Below, one piece after another: positions 25,727 to 37,094 of a stretch of DNA of 64,000 nucleotides; position 1 is the first letter of the stretch, and the number at the start of each line of letters is the position of its first letter. Source of the stretch: Stigmatella aurantiaca (GTDB lineage: Bacteria; Myxococcota; Myxococcia; Myxococcales; Myxococcaceae). Position numbers and translations under genes: made by a program. Below the pieces are notes generated by a model, which was given only the letters and a program-made list of their open reading frames with translations, searched no databases and was not told the origin of the DNA. The stretch is from the NCBI RefSeq assembly GCF_900109545.1, contig NZ_FOAP01000020.1:1-64000 (forward strand), given 5' to 3'.

Positions 25727-26530
25727 ATGACCGCGCCTTTTCTCGCCGCCACCCTTGTCACCCCCCTGGAAGCGGGACGTTACCGCAGCCGTTTTGAGGC
25801 GCCCTGGTACCAGGGGCGCGGGGCCTACGGGGGCGTCGTCGCGGGCCAACTGCTGCGCGCCATGGAGCACCAGGTGGCGGACCCCACCCGGCCCGTGCGC
25901 TCGTTCACCGTGCACTTCTGCGCGCCCGCCGTGCAGGGGGAGGCGGAGCTCGAGGTGCGCCTGGAGCGCGCCGGCAAGCTCATCACCCACGCCACCGCCC
26001 GGACCGTGAACGCCGGGGGCGTGGTGGCCGTGGCGAGCGCCACCTTCGGCATTGCCCGCCCGGGCCTCGAATACCTGGAGGCACGGCCTCCCCCGGTTCC
26101 TCCCGCCGATGATGTGCCGGTGCTGCCGGAGGACGTGCCCATGCCCGACTTCTGCCGGTTCTTCGAGTACCGCTACTGCCTGGGCGCTGCCCCGTACTCC
26201 GGCGCTTCGGAGGCCCGCACGGGCGGATGGATTCGCCCGAAGGGCGAGCCGCTGACGCTCGACGCGGCGCTGTGCGTGGGGCTGCTGGACGCCTATCCGC
26301 CCTCAGTGCTGTCACGCCTGGAGGGCTTCCGGCCCGCGGCCAGCGTGGACTTCACGGTGCACTTCTTCCAGGCCTTGCCCCGGTCCTCCGGGACTCCCGG
26401 AGAAATCTTCCTGCGCACCGGAATTTCCCGCCAGGCGGGCGAGGGGTTCTCGGAGGATCTCCAGGATCTCTGGAGCGCCGACGGGGTGCTGCTGGCCCAG
26501 TGCCGGCAACTCGTGGCGGTGCTCGGCTGA
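25727..26530 (+). CDS. TesB-like double-hotdog acyl-CoA thioesterase
   Basis: A 267-residue protein with two hotdog domains. The first starts YRSRFEAPWYQGRGAYGGVV, with the GAYGGVVAGQLLRA helix typical of the 4HBT_3 group. The second contains TGGWIRPKGEPLTLDAALCV, with the usual Asp, and VDFTVHFFQALP. These enzymes hydrolyse acyl-CoA thioesters to free acids in the cytoplasm. Chain-length preference is unknown. It is divergent from the Ntn hydrolase gene, with 72 bases between starts, and precedes the TPR gene by 39 bases. Confidence 0.88.
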   Translation: MTAPFLAATLVTPLEAGRYRSRFEAPWYQGRGAYGGVVAGQLLRAMEHQVADPTRPVRSFTVHFCAPAVQGEAELEVRLERAGKLITHATARTVNAGGVVAVASATFGIARPGLEYLEARPPPVPPADDVPVLPEDVPMPDFCRFFEYRYCLGAAPYSGASEARTGGWIRPKGEPLTLDAALCVGLLDAYPPSVLSRLEGFRPAASVDFTVHFFQALPRSSGTPGEIFLRTGISRQAGEGFSEDLQDLWSADGVLLAQCRQLVAVLG

Positions 26531-26569
26531 GAGCGAGCGAACGGGGCGCGGCTGGCCTAGAGTGCGCCC

Positions 26570-27361
26570 ATGGCGAAGACTCCTCCCCGTGGTAAGTCCC
26601 CGGCGAAGAAGCAGCCCCCCCGCGCGGCGGCTCCCAAGCCTCGCAAGGCCCCGGTGAAGGCGCCCGAGAAGGCCCCCGTGAAGGCGGCCCGGCCGCCCCC
26701 GGCGCCGGTGGTGCCCGAGGTCCCCGTGGCTCGTGCCCCCGTGGCCCCCCGCCGCATCGCCGTCGAGGTCGAGCCCCCCGCGCCGCCCCGGTCCGCCCCC
26801 AAGGCCCTTCCCGCGGGCGAGCCCGTGGACAAGGGGGCCACGTTCCCCCTGGAGCTCGACCCCAAGCGCATCGAGGAGGGGCTCAAGAAGCTCCAGAACG
26901 AGGTGGCCCACTGGGCCAACAAGGGCCGCTACACCAAGGTCCGCTTCAAGTTCCGTGGAAAGCAGCTCCTGCCGGACCTGCCGCTGGCCGCCGTGGCCGC
27001 CGCCGAGGGGCTCACGTTCTACTGGGGCGGCGTCCTGCGCCTGCTCATCGCCAACGTGGTGGGCAACAGCGTGCTCCAGGTGGAGTTCGTCAACGACGCC
27101 GACAAGCGCGTCCAGGCAGGCAGGGAGGCCCTGCTGTCCGGCGACGTGGAGCAGGCCCTCTCACTGTTCCGGGAAGCCCTGGTGATGGACCGGGACAACG
27201 CCGCCGCGCACCTCAACGTGGGCGTGGCCCTGAAGCTCAAGGGAGACCGGGAAGCCGCGCTTGTGGCCTTTGAAAAGGCCCGCAAAAGCGATCCCGAAGG
27301 CCCCACCGGCGCCGAGGCCGAGCGGCTCGCCGTGCCCCTGCGTCCCAAGGGTGTCGCATAG
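26570..27361 (+). CDS. TPR protein with basic histone-H1-like N-terminal tail
   Basis: A 263-residue protein. Residues 1-85 are almost only Pro, Ala, Lys, Arg and Val with KAP and PAKK motifs, like histone H1 tails, and would be disordered and able to bind nucleic acid or an acidic partner. Residues 85-180 form an unrecognised domain (YTKVRFKFRGKQLLPDLPLA, then GLTFYWGGVLRLLIANVVGN). The C-terminus has about two TPR units (AGREALLSGDVEQALSLFRE and AAHLNVGVALKLKGDREAAL). There is no signal peptide. The gene sits directly upstream of gyrA but a promoter-like sequence separates them. Confidence 0.82.
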   Translation: MAKTPPRGKSPAKKQPPRAAAPKPRKAPVKAPEKAPVKAARPPPAPVVPEVPVARAPVAPRRIAVEVEPPAPPRSAPKALPAGEPVDKGATFPLELDPKRIEEGLKKLQNEVAHWANKGRYTKVRFKFRGKQLLPDLPLAAVAAAEGLTFYWGGVLRLLIANVVGNSVLQVEFVNDADKRVQAGREALLSGDVEQALSLFREALVMDRDNAAAHLNVGVALKLKGDREAALVAFEKARKSDPEGPTGAEAERLAVPLRPKGVA

Positions 27362-27411
27362 CCCACCCCCTGCGGCCGAGCAACCCTGCCGATACCCCCT
27401 CGTTTCCCTTG

Positions 27412-27440
27412 TTGACGCTCGGATATCGGGGGGTTACGTA
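27412..27440 (+). promoter_or_regulatory. Candidate housekeeping promoter of gyrA
   Basis: TTGACG at 27412-27417 and TACGTA at 27435-27440 are separated by 17 bases, in the 148-base gap before the gyrA ATG at 27510. The -10 box is a weak match, and no other hexamer pair in the gap looks better. Confidence 0.45.
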
Positions 27441-27509
27441 CGCTCCTAGCTTTGGCGGACGCCCCCTTTCAGGCGGGCCCGCCGCCCTGCCTTGCCAACC
27501 TGAAAAGCC

Positions 27510-30299
<2,790 letters not shown>

Positions 30300-30311
30300 G
30301 CCACTCCCAGT

Positions 30312-30338
30312 CTCTGCTCTCCGAGACGGAGAGCAGAG
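30312..30338 (+). terminator. Hairpin downstream of gyrA
   Basis: CTCTGCTCTCC (30312-30322) and GGAGAGCAGAG (30328-30338) form a perfect 11-bp stem with a GAGAC loop, 12 bases after the gyrA stop. No T-run follows, so it may depend on another factor or protect the 3' end. Confidence 0.6.
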
Positions 30339-30434
30339 GCCTCGCCCGGGAGGGCGTCTGCCGGGCCCTGGACAGCCCAGAAGGGCTCCGAAGCAGCACC
30401 GGGACGCGAGGTGAGGCAAGATAAGAGCACTCCC

Positions 30435-31637
<1,203 letters not shown>

Positions 31638-31685
31638 ACGTCCCCCTCGCTCCGGGCAGGGGATTGGTGTACGCGCGGGGGCGCG

Positions 31686-32759
31686 ATGCCGCTGCTCTCC
31701 CTGGACCAGCTCACCTTCCGTTATGCCGCCGGCGGCCCCGCCGTGGTGGACGGGCTCTGCCTCGAGCTGGCGCCGGGCGAGACGCTGGCGCTGACGGGCC
31801 CCTCGGGCTGCGGCAAGACGGCGGCGCTGCGGCTCGTGGCGGGCTTCGAGCGGCCGCAGGCTGGCACCGTCACCCTGGAGGGCCGCCTGCTCTCCGGGCC
31901 GGGCGTGCGCGTGCCCTCGCCCCAGCGCCGCATGGGCATGGTGTTCCAGGACTTCGTCCTCTTTCCCCACCTGTCCGTGCTGGAGAACGTCACCTTCGGG
32001 CTCGATGCGCTGCCGCGCCCGGAGCAGGTGGCGCGTGCCCGGGGGCTGCTGGAGCTGTTCGGGCTGGAGCGCTTCGAGGCGCGCAAGCCTCCGGCGCTCT
32101 CGGGCGGCCAGCGGCAGCGGGTGGCGCTGGCCCGGGCGCTGGCCCTTCAGCCCCGGGTGCTGCTGCTCGATGAGCCCTTCGCTCAGCTCGACGCGGCGCT
32201 GCGGGCCGTGGCCCGGAGCGAGCTGCGCCGGGTGCTCCAGGCCCAGGGGACGGCGGTGCTGCTGGCCACGAAGGAGCCGGCGGAGGCGCTGGCCCTCGCG
32301 GACCGGATGGCGGTGATGTGGGCGGGGAAGGTGGCGCAGGCCGGGCCGCCCGAGGCCGTCTATACGGCGCCGCGCAACGCCTCCGTGGCGTGGTTCCTGG
32401 GCGGCACCAACCTCGTGCCGGGCACGGGCTTCGGCAACGGGGCGCGGACGGCGCTGGGGATTCTCCCGCTGCGCTCCGAGGCCCGGGGGCCCGTGCTGCT
32501 GTCCCTGCGGCCCGAGAGCCTGCGGCTCGTGCCGGACACGGACACGGTGGCAGTGGGGGGCGCCCTGCGCGCGGAGGTGCTCGCGCGCGAGTTCCAAGGA
32601 CACGGGGTGGAGTTCACCGTGGGGTGCGCGGGCCTGGAGCTGACGGTGCGGGGGCCCTCGGACTCGCCGCTGCGTCCTGGAGACCGGGCCCGCCTGGAAG
32701 TCGTGGGCAAGGCCGCGGTGCTGGAGGATGCGCCGCCCCATGCCCGCCCGCCCTCCTAG
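31686..32759 (+). CDS. Solo ABC-transporter ATPase lacking the switch histidine
   Basis: A 357-residue ATPase of the PotA/FbpC/CysA type with C-terminal TOBE region (from about residue 240). Walker A is GPSGCGKTA, the Q-loop region is RMGMVFQDFVLFPHL, the signature is LSGGQRQRV and Walker B is VLLLDEPFAQLD. The switch region normally reads THDQEEA; here it is TKEPAEAL, so Lys replaces the conserved His. The rest of that helix (LALADRMAVMWAGKVAQAG) is ordinary. No permease or substrate-binding protein gene is adjacent, so partners must be encoded elsewhere. It may hydrolyse ATP slowly or play a regulatory role. Confidence 0.9.
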   Translation: MPLLSLDQLTFRYAAGGPAVVDGLCLELAPGETLALTGPSGCGKTAALRLVAGFERPQAGTVTLEGRLLSGPGVRVPSPQRRMGMVFQDFVLFPHLSVLENVTFGLDALPRPEQVARARGLLELFGLERFEARKPPALSGGQRQRVALARALALQPRVLLLDEPFAQLDAALRAVARSELRRVLQAQGTAVLLATKEPAEALALADRMAVMWAGKVAQAGPPEAVYTAPRNASVAWFLGGTNLVPGTGFGNGARTALGILPLRSEARGPVLLSLRPESLRLVPDTDTVAVGGALRAEVLAREFQGHGVEFTVGCAGLELTVRGPSDSPLRPGDRARLEVVGKAAVLEDAPPHARPPS

Positions 32760-32818
32760 GGACGGGGCACGGCCGGTGCAATGTGCAATGGGCCGGCCCC
32801 TCCTGCGTAGAGCGGGGC

Positions 32819-33085
32819 ATGAACGTGATTGGGCTTCGAGGAATGGGTACCCGTTTCTTCGGATACCTTCGGGATGACCGCGTGCCGCTGTGGAAGAAGC
32901 TCACCGGCGTGCTGGCCGTGCTGTACTTCCTGTCCCCCGTGGATCTGATTCCGGACGTGCTGCCGCTCTTGGGCTGGCTGGATGACCTGGGCGTGCTGTC
33001 CGCGGTGGCCTTCTACATGGTCCGCCAGGTGCAGCAGCACCGCCCGGGGTTGGACGCCCCGGGCGTGCCCAAGGGCGCGTTCTGA
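32819..33085 (+). CDS. YkvA-like DUF1232 membrane protein
   Basis: A small protein of 88 residues. It has the DUF1232 hallmark SPVDLIPDVLPLLGWLDDLG within residues 39-58, flanked by hydrophobic helices. Members are small integral membrane proteins of unknown function; the plant relative RUS1/YkvA link is tentative. The start is ATG 32819. It is convergent with the VIT/vWA gene (19-base gap). Confidence 0.87.
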   Translation: MNVIGLRGMGTRFFGYLRDDRVPLWKKLTGVLAVLYFLSPVDLIPDVLPLLGWLDDLGVLSAVAFYMVRQVQQHRPGLDAPGVPKGAF

Positions 33086-33104
33086 CCCCCAAGTCCTGAG
33101 CGCC

Positions 33105-35696
33105 TCACCGGGTGGCGAGGGCATCCACGTGCTGGCGCAGCGCCACCTCGTCGCCCATGCGGGTGCTGAGCCCCGCGAGGGGCTGGGCCGCCTGGGCGAT
33201 CCGTCCGCGCGTCCGGGGCCCCGCGGCCACCAGCCAGGCCACGCCCAGGGCGAGCTCCACCACCGGGGGCGCGTGGCCCAAGCCCGGGGTCAGCTGGAGC
33301 AGCGCCTCCACCGCCTTCTTCACCTGCGCGCCATGGAGCGGGTGCTGGCTGGTGATGCCCTGGCGCAGCAACTCCAAGAGGGCGAGCGCGGTGGCGCGGG
33401 CCTGGCGCTCGGCCTCCGTGCCCGGCCCCGCGCCGTCCCACAGCCCGCTGGCGAGCTGGCGGGACAGCAGCGTGGTGGCGTCCTCGGGGCCCTGCGGCTC
33501 CGGCGCGGCGGCCGCCTTCTCGCGGCGGGAGGCTTCCTTCGCCAGGGCGGGGGCTTCGGCCTTTCCAAAGAGACCGTCGAGAAGGCCCTTCTTCTTGGCG
33601 GGCGCGGGCGCCGGGGCCGCAGGGGGAGGCGGCACGGGGAATCCCCCGGAGCCCTCATGGAGCGCCAGCTCGGGCGCCTCGGAGGCATCCAGCGTGAGGA
33701 ATGAGCCCGTGGTCTCCTCTTCCCGCTGAGCTCGCGAGCGCGACGCCGCCATGGCCGGGGCCGGGGCGGGGATGCCTTGGGGGGCGACTCCCCGGGCCAC
33801 GAGGCTGGGCTTGCGGAGCGGCTTGGGCGCGGCGCCGGGCGGGGGCACCGCCATGGCTCCGTCCTGCTGTCCCTGAGAATGGGCCGTTCCGAGCATGGCC
33901 CAGCCCGCGGGCGCATGGACGGGAACCACCCGTGTCTCGGGCTGGCCGGAGGCGCGGCGCTCCCCGGTGCGCTCCTCCACCACCACGAAGGAGGTATGGC
34001 GCGTGACGAGCTGGTGCTCCACGGCGAGCTGGACGATGCGCTCCTTCATGCGCTGGGCGCGGCGGCTGTCGAGCTCGGCGGCCTCCCAGCCCCGGATGCG
34101 CTCGGCGGCCCACCACTTCTCCACCACGGGCCGGTCCGAGACGGCGGGAAAGTCCACCGGCACGGTGAGGACGAAGGGCTCCGTGCCCGAGCGGCCCCGG
34201 AGCGTCACCTTGCCCTGGCCCGGCGTGGGGTAGCGGCCCAGCAGCGTCCAGGGCACGGCATCCACCAGCGGGGGCAGCTCGGCGGGGGCCAGCTCCACGC
34301 CCTCCACACCCTCGAACTGCGCTTGCAGCCCGGTGATGCGCGGCGCGAGCGCCCGGGAGAACTGCGCCACGACCTTGTCGTCGATGCGCTCCCCGGGGTG
34401 GATGAACTCCACCGCGCCGCCCGTCTGCCGGGCCAAGTCTCTCAGCAGCGCATCGCTCACGTTGGTGCCAATGCCAAACGAGTAGATGCGCGCCGTCTTC
34501 CGCGCGCCGAGCACCGCCTGGAGGATCTCCGATTCGTTGCCCACCTGCCCATCCGTGAGCAGCACCACGACGCCGTCGGGCACACCCTGCACGGCGGCGA
34601 GCATCGGCTGGAGCAGCTCCGTGCCCCCGGCGGCGCTCAGCGCGGCCACCCACCGGTCCGCCTGCTCCAGGGTCTTCTGCGTGAAGACGGCCGGCTCCGG
34701 GGCGAAGGTCTGGAAGGAGGTGTCGAAGGCGATGATGTTGAAGCGGTCCCCCTCGCGCAGGTGGCGCAGGCACAGCCGGAGCGCGCCCTGGGCCTGGGGC
34801 AGGCTCTCGCCGTCCATGGAGCCCGAGGTGTCCACCACGAACACCACCTCCTGGCGCTTGGGCCCCGCCGCCAGGCCCAAGAGGTCCGGCACCACGGTGA
34901 GGGCGAAGGTGCCCGGCTTCTCGCCCTGGCGGTGGGCCACCAGTGGGGTGAGCTGCGTGCTCGTGTCCGGGCTGCGCACGGTGAGGACGAAGTCCCGGTC
35001 CAGCGCCACCTCGTCCCGCGCGAACTTCACGCGCACCCGCGTGCCCTCCTTCTCCAGGCTCAGCGCATGGGAGGGGCTCTCCACCACCACCTCCCGGCCC
35101 AGGTCCACCTTCAGGTCCAGCTTCAGCCCGTAGCCCACGTTCCCCATGGGAGGCGTGATGCGGTCCGCGTCCGGAACGCGCGGGGTGGGCGAGGCCGTGC
35201 CGTGGGCGGTGCGGTCCCCCTGGGGCGCTCCGGGGATGTAGCGCGGGGCCACCAGCGTGGGCAGCATCCACCGCACGCTGCCCTCCTCCACCTGGATGGC
35301 CTGGAGGAACTCCACCTCCACGTACGTCTCCTCGTCCGGCAGCAGGTTGCCCACCTGCGCGGTGAAGACGTTGGCGCGCTCCTGGTCGAGCAGCGCGGCG
35401 CCGTGGCCCGCGGTGATGGCGTCGTCATACGTGCGGAAGGCCTCCTCGCGCTCCTTCACCACGCCCTGGAGGCGGCGGCCGTTGCACTCCAGGCTGAAGC
35501 CGGTGAGCGTCCCGTCCGAGGGCAGGGGGAAGACGTAGACGGCCTCCACGGGCCGGCGCTCGGTGTTGAGGTAGCGCTGGCGGACACGCACCCGCGCGTG
35601 GCTTCCGAGCAGCTCGCCCGTCACCTCCACCCCTTGCAGGGGGACCTTCGCCCCGTCGCGGGTGTACAGCCCACAGCCTGGCAGCGCAGTGTTCAT
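33105..35696 (-). CDS. VIT and vWA domain protein
   Basis: An 863-residue protein. Residues 1-130 form a VIT domain (LLGSHARVRVRQRYLNTERR, then VYVFPLPSDGTLTGFSLECN). A vWA domain starts near residue 285 with the metal-ion MIDAS motif VVDTSGSMDGES, and includes AGGTELLQPML and VLLTDGQVGNE. A Pro/Ala-rich region, an acidic linker and a helical C-terminus follow. No signal peptide is seen. Eukaryotic homologues are inter-alpha-trypsin inhibitor heavy chains; bacterial ones are poorly understood and are thought to be adhesive or scaffold proteins. The gene begins 6 bases after the MerR regulator stop, so they form one operon. Confidence 0.9.
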   Translation of the reverse strand: MNTALPGCGLYTRDGAKVPLQGVEVTGELLGSHARVRVRQRYLNTERRPVEAVYVFPLPSDGTLTGFSLECNGRRLQGVVKEREEAFRTYDDAITAGHGAALLDQERANVFTAQVGNLLPDEETYVEVEFLQAIQVEEGSVRWMLPTLVAPRYIPGAPQGDRTAHGTASPTPRVPDADRITPPMGNVGYGLKLDLKVDLGREVVVESPSHALSLEKEGTRVRVKFARDEVALDRDFVLTVRSPDTSTQLTPLVAHRQGEKPGTFALTVVPDLLGLAAGPKRQEVVFVVDTSGSMDGESLPQAQGALRLCLRHLREGDRFNIIAFDTSFQTFAPEPAVFTQKTLEQADRWVAALSAAGGTELLQPMLAAVQGVPDGVVVLLTDGQVGNESEILQAVLGARKTARIYSFGIGTNVSDALLRDLARQTGGAVEFIHPGERIDDKVVAQFSRALAPRITGLQAQFEGVEGVELAPAELPPLVDAVPWTLLGRYPTPGQGKVTLRGRSGTEPFVLTVPVDFPAVSDRPVVEKWWAAERIRGWEAAELDSRRAQRMKERIVQLAVEHQLVTRHTSFVVVEERTGERRASGQPETRVVPVHAPAGWAMLGTAHSQGQQDGAMAVPPPGAAPKPLRKPSLVARGVAPQGIPAPAPAMAASRSRAQREEETTGSFLTLDASEAPELALHEGSGGFPVPPPPAAPAPAPAKKKGLLDGLFGKAEAPALAKEASRREKAAAAPEPQGPEDATTLLSRQLASGLWDGAGPGTEAERQARATALALLELLRQGITSQHPLHGAQVKKAVEALLQLTPGLGHAPPVVELALGVAWLVAAGPRTRGRIAQAAQPLAGLSTRMGDEVALRQHVDALATR

Positions 35697-35702
35697 CTGG
35701 CC

Positions 35703-36194
35703 TTACCTTCCTTCCGCTTGTTCGATGAGGGCGCGCATGCGTTCCGCCAGCGCGCGGGTCTTCTCGTCCGCCGAATCCGACAGGTGCAGCTCCAACCCCG
35801 GGGCCAGCTCCCACCGCTGGTAGCCCTTCGCCGCCGTCCGCCCACCCGAGGCGCCCGGGAGGGACACCGCCGGGGGGGCTTCCGGTTCCGAGGCCACCGG
35901 CGGCGGCAGGAGGGCCGTGGGCAGCGCGGCGTCGGCCAGCTCCCGCAGCGCCTCGGGGCTCAGGCGGGCCAGCTCCGCCTGGATGGCATCCAGCGGGAGA
36001 AACCGCGCCTGGAGCACGCGGATGGCCTTGAGCCGCACCCGGTGCTCCTCGCCGTACACCGTGTCCGGTCCCCGGAACGGTGGGGCGGGGAGCAGCCCGC
36101 GCTGGACGTAGTAGCGCACCGTGCGGGGCGAGACGCCCACCGCGGCGGCCAGCTCCGCCAGCTTCCACTCGGTCTGTGCGTTCGTCGTGCTCAC
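35703..36194 (-). CDS. MerR-family regulator of the VIT/vWA operon
   Basis: A 163-residue protein with a GTG start at 36194. The N-terminal winged helix-turn-helix reads EWKLAELAAAVGVSPRTVRY followed by YVQRGLLPAPPFRG, the MerR pattern. The central region has a coiled helix (LQARFLPLDAIQAELARLSP). After a Pro-rich linker the C-terminus is an unrecognised effector domain of about 45 residues (GYQRWELAPGLELHLSDSAD). There are no cysteines, so metal sensing is unlikely. It is the first gene of the operon and the promoter shows the MerR operator geometry, so autoregulation is likely. Confidence 0.9.
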   Translation of the reverse strand: MSTTNAQTEWKLAELAAAVGVSPRTVRYYVQRGLLPAPPFRGPDTVYGEEHRVRLKAIRVLQARFLPLDAIQAELARLSPEALRELADAALPTALLPPPVASEPEAPPAVSLPGASGGRTAAKGYQRWELAPGLELHLSDSADEKTRALAERMRALIEQAEGR

Positions 36195-36201
36195 AGGCCT
36201 A

Positions 36202-36230
36202 ACAGTAAGACTCGACAGTTCAAGTGTCAA
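36202..36230 (-). promoter_or_regulatory. Promoter of the MerR-VIT/vWA operon
   Basis: On the minus strand TTGACA (36225-36230) and TACTGT (36202-36207) are 17 bases apart. The -10 box ends 7 bases before the GTG start, so the transcript would be leaderless or nearly so. Confidence 0.6.
36214..36228. promoter_or_regulatory. Dyad operator in the MerR promoter spacer
   Basis: GACAGTTCAAGTGTC is an imperfect palindrome (GACAnTTnAAnTGTC, three mismatched centre-symmetric positions). It lies within the spacer and overlaps the -35 box of the promoter at 36202-36230, where MerR-family regulators typically bind. Confidence 0.55.
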
Positions 36231-36302
36231 GATGACAGTGGGAAGAACCTGCCACTGGCGGGTCGGCTTGCCGCGAGGGGCGGGGGAGTGGGAGACAGGG
36301 GC

Positions 36303-36785
36303 ATGGACGCACCCCTGGAAGTCGACATCTCCTCCATCCGGGTCATCGGCGCGGCGGTGACCCCCGCAGTGATGGTGTCCGGGTGCGGCATCCTGGCGAC
36401 GGGCCTGGACAACCAGGTGGCGCGCATCACCACGCGGATTCGGGACATGGTGCGCGAGTGGCGGACGCTGCCCGAGGGGCACCGGCGGCGCGGGGTGCTG
36501 CGCCAGGAGGTGGCCATCATGGACCGGCGGCATGCGCTGCTGGCCCGGGCGCTCATGCTGGACTACGCGGCGATCCTGTCCTTCGTGGTGACGTCGCTGC
36601 TGTACTTGCTGCAGCGGCGCTTCGGGGTGCCCGAGGTGGCCCCGGTGGTGTCGTTCTCCCTGGGCGTCGTCCTCCTGGGCGGCATCGCCGTGTTCGCGCT
36701 GGCCTCACTGCGGCTCAGCCGCCGGGCCCTCGCGCTGGAGAAGCAGGAGCTCTTCGAGGAGCCCTCCCACCCCGAGCCGCCGTGA
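36303..36785 (+). CDS. DUF2721 membrane protein
   Basis: A 160-residue protein with three hydrophobic helices: VIGAAVTPAVMVSGCGILAT near the start, then YAAILSFVVTSLLYLL and VVSFSLGVVLLGGIAVFALA. Between the first two is the family stretch RITTRIRDMVREWRTLPEG. Function of the family is unknown. The gene is divergent from the MerR gene and 108 bases lie between the starts. Confidence 0.85.
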   Translation: MDAPLEVDISSIRVIGAAVTPAVMVSGCGILATGLDNQVARITTRIRDMVREWRTLPEGHRRRGVLRQEVAIMDRRHALLARALMLDYAAILSFVVTSLLYLLQRRFGVPEVAPVVSFSLGVVLLGGIAVFALASLRLSRRALALEKQELFEEPSHPEPP

Positions 36786-36882
36786 GGTCCCCAGGGCATT
36801 CGCTGGCGAACGGATGCGGAGCGGGCCGGTTGCCGGGCCTGGGGGCGCTCTCTAGGGTCCTCCCTCTCTATAAAGGAGAACC

Positions 36883-37077
36883 ATGCGCCGCCTCGTGCTC
36901 ATCGCCGCCGCCCTGGCCGTCACCGTCTTCGCCTGCCGTACCACCCAGCCGCCCGGAACGGAGAACCAGGTCCCCATCGACGCGGTGGGCCCCGAGCCGA
37001 TCCAGACGGTGCCCTCGGAGCCCGCGGGGCCCGCGGGGCCCATCACCGCGCCCGGAGAAGACGGCGGCACCCGGTAA
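36883..37077 (+). CDS. Small lipoprotein
   Basis: A 64-residue product with signal peptide and a lipobox-like VFAC (Cys18), then a short Pro/Gly/Glu-rich tail. A good AGGAGA ribosome site lies 5 bases before the ATG. No family is recognised. It precedes the amidohydrolase gene by 17 bases. Confidence 0.65.
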   Translation: MRRLVLIAAALAVTVFACRTTQPPGTENQVPIDAVGPEPIQTVPSEPAGPAGPITAPGEDGGTR

Positions 37078-37094
37078 GGGGCAGACTGCGCCCC

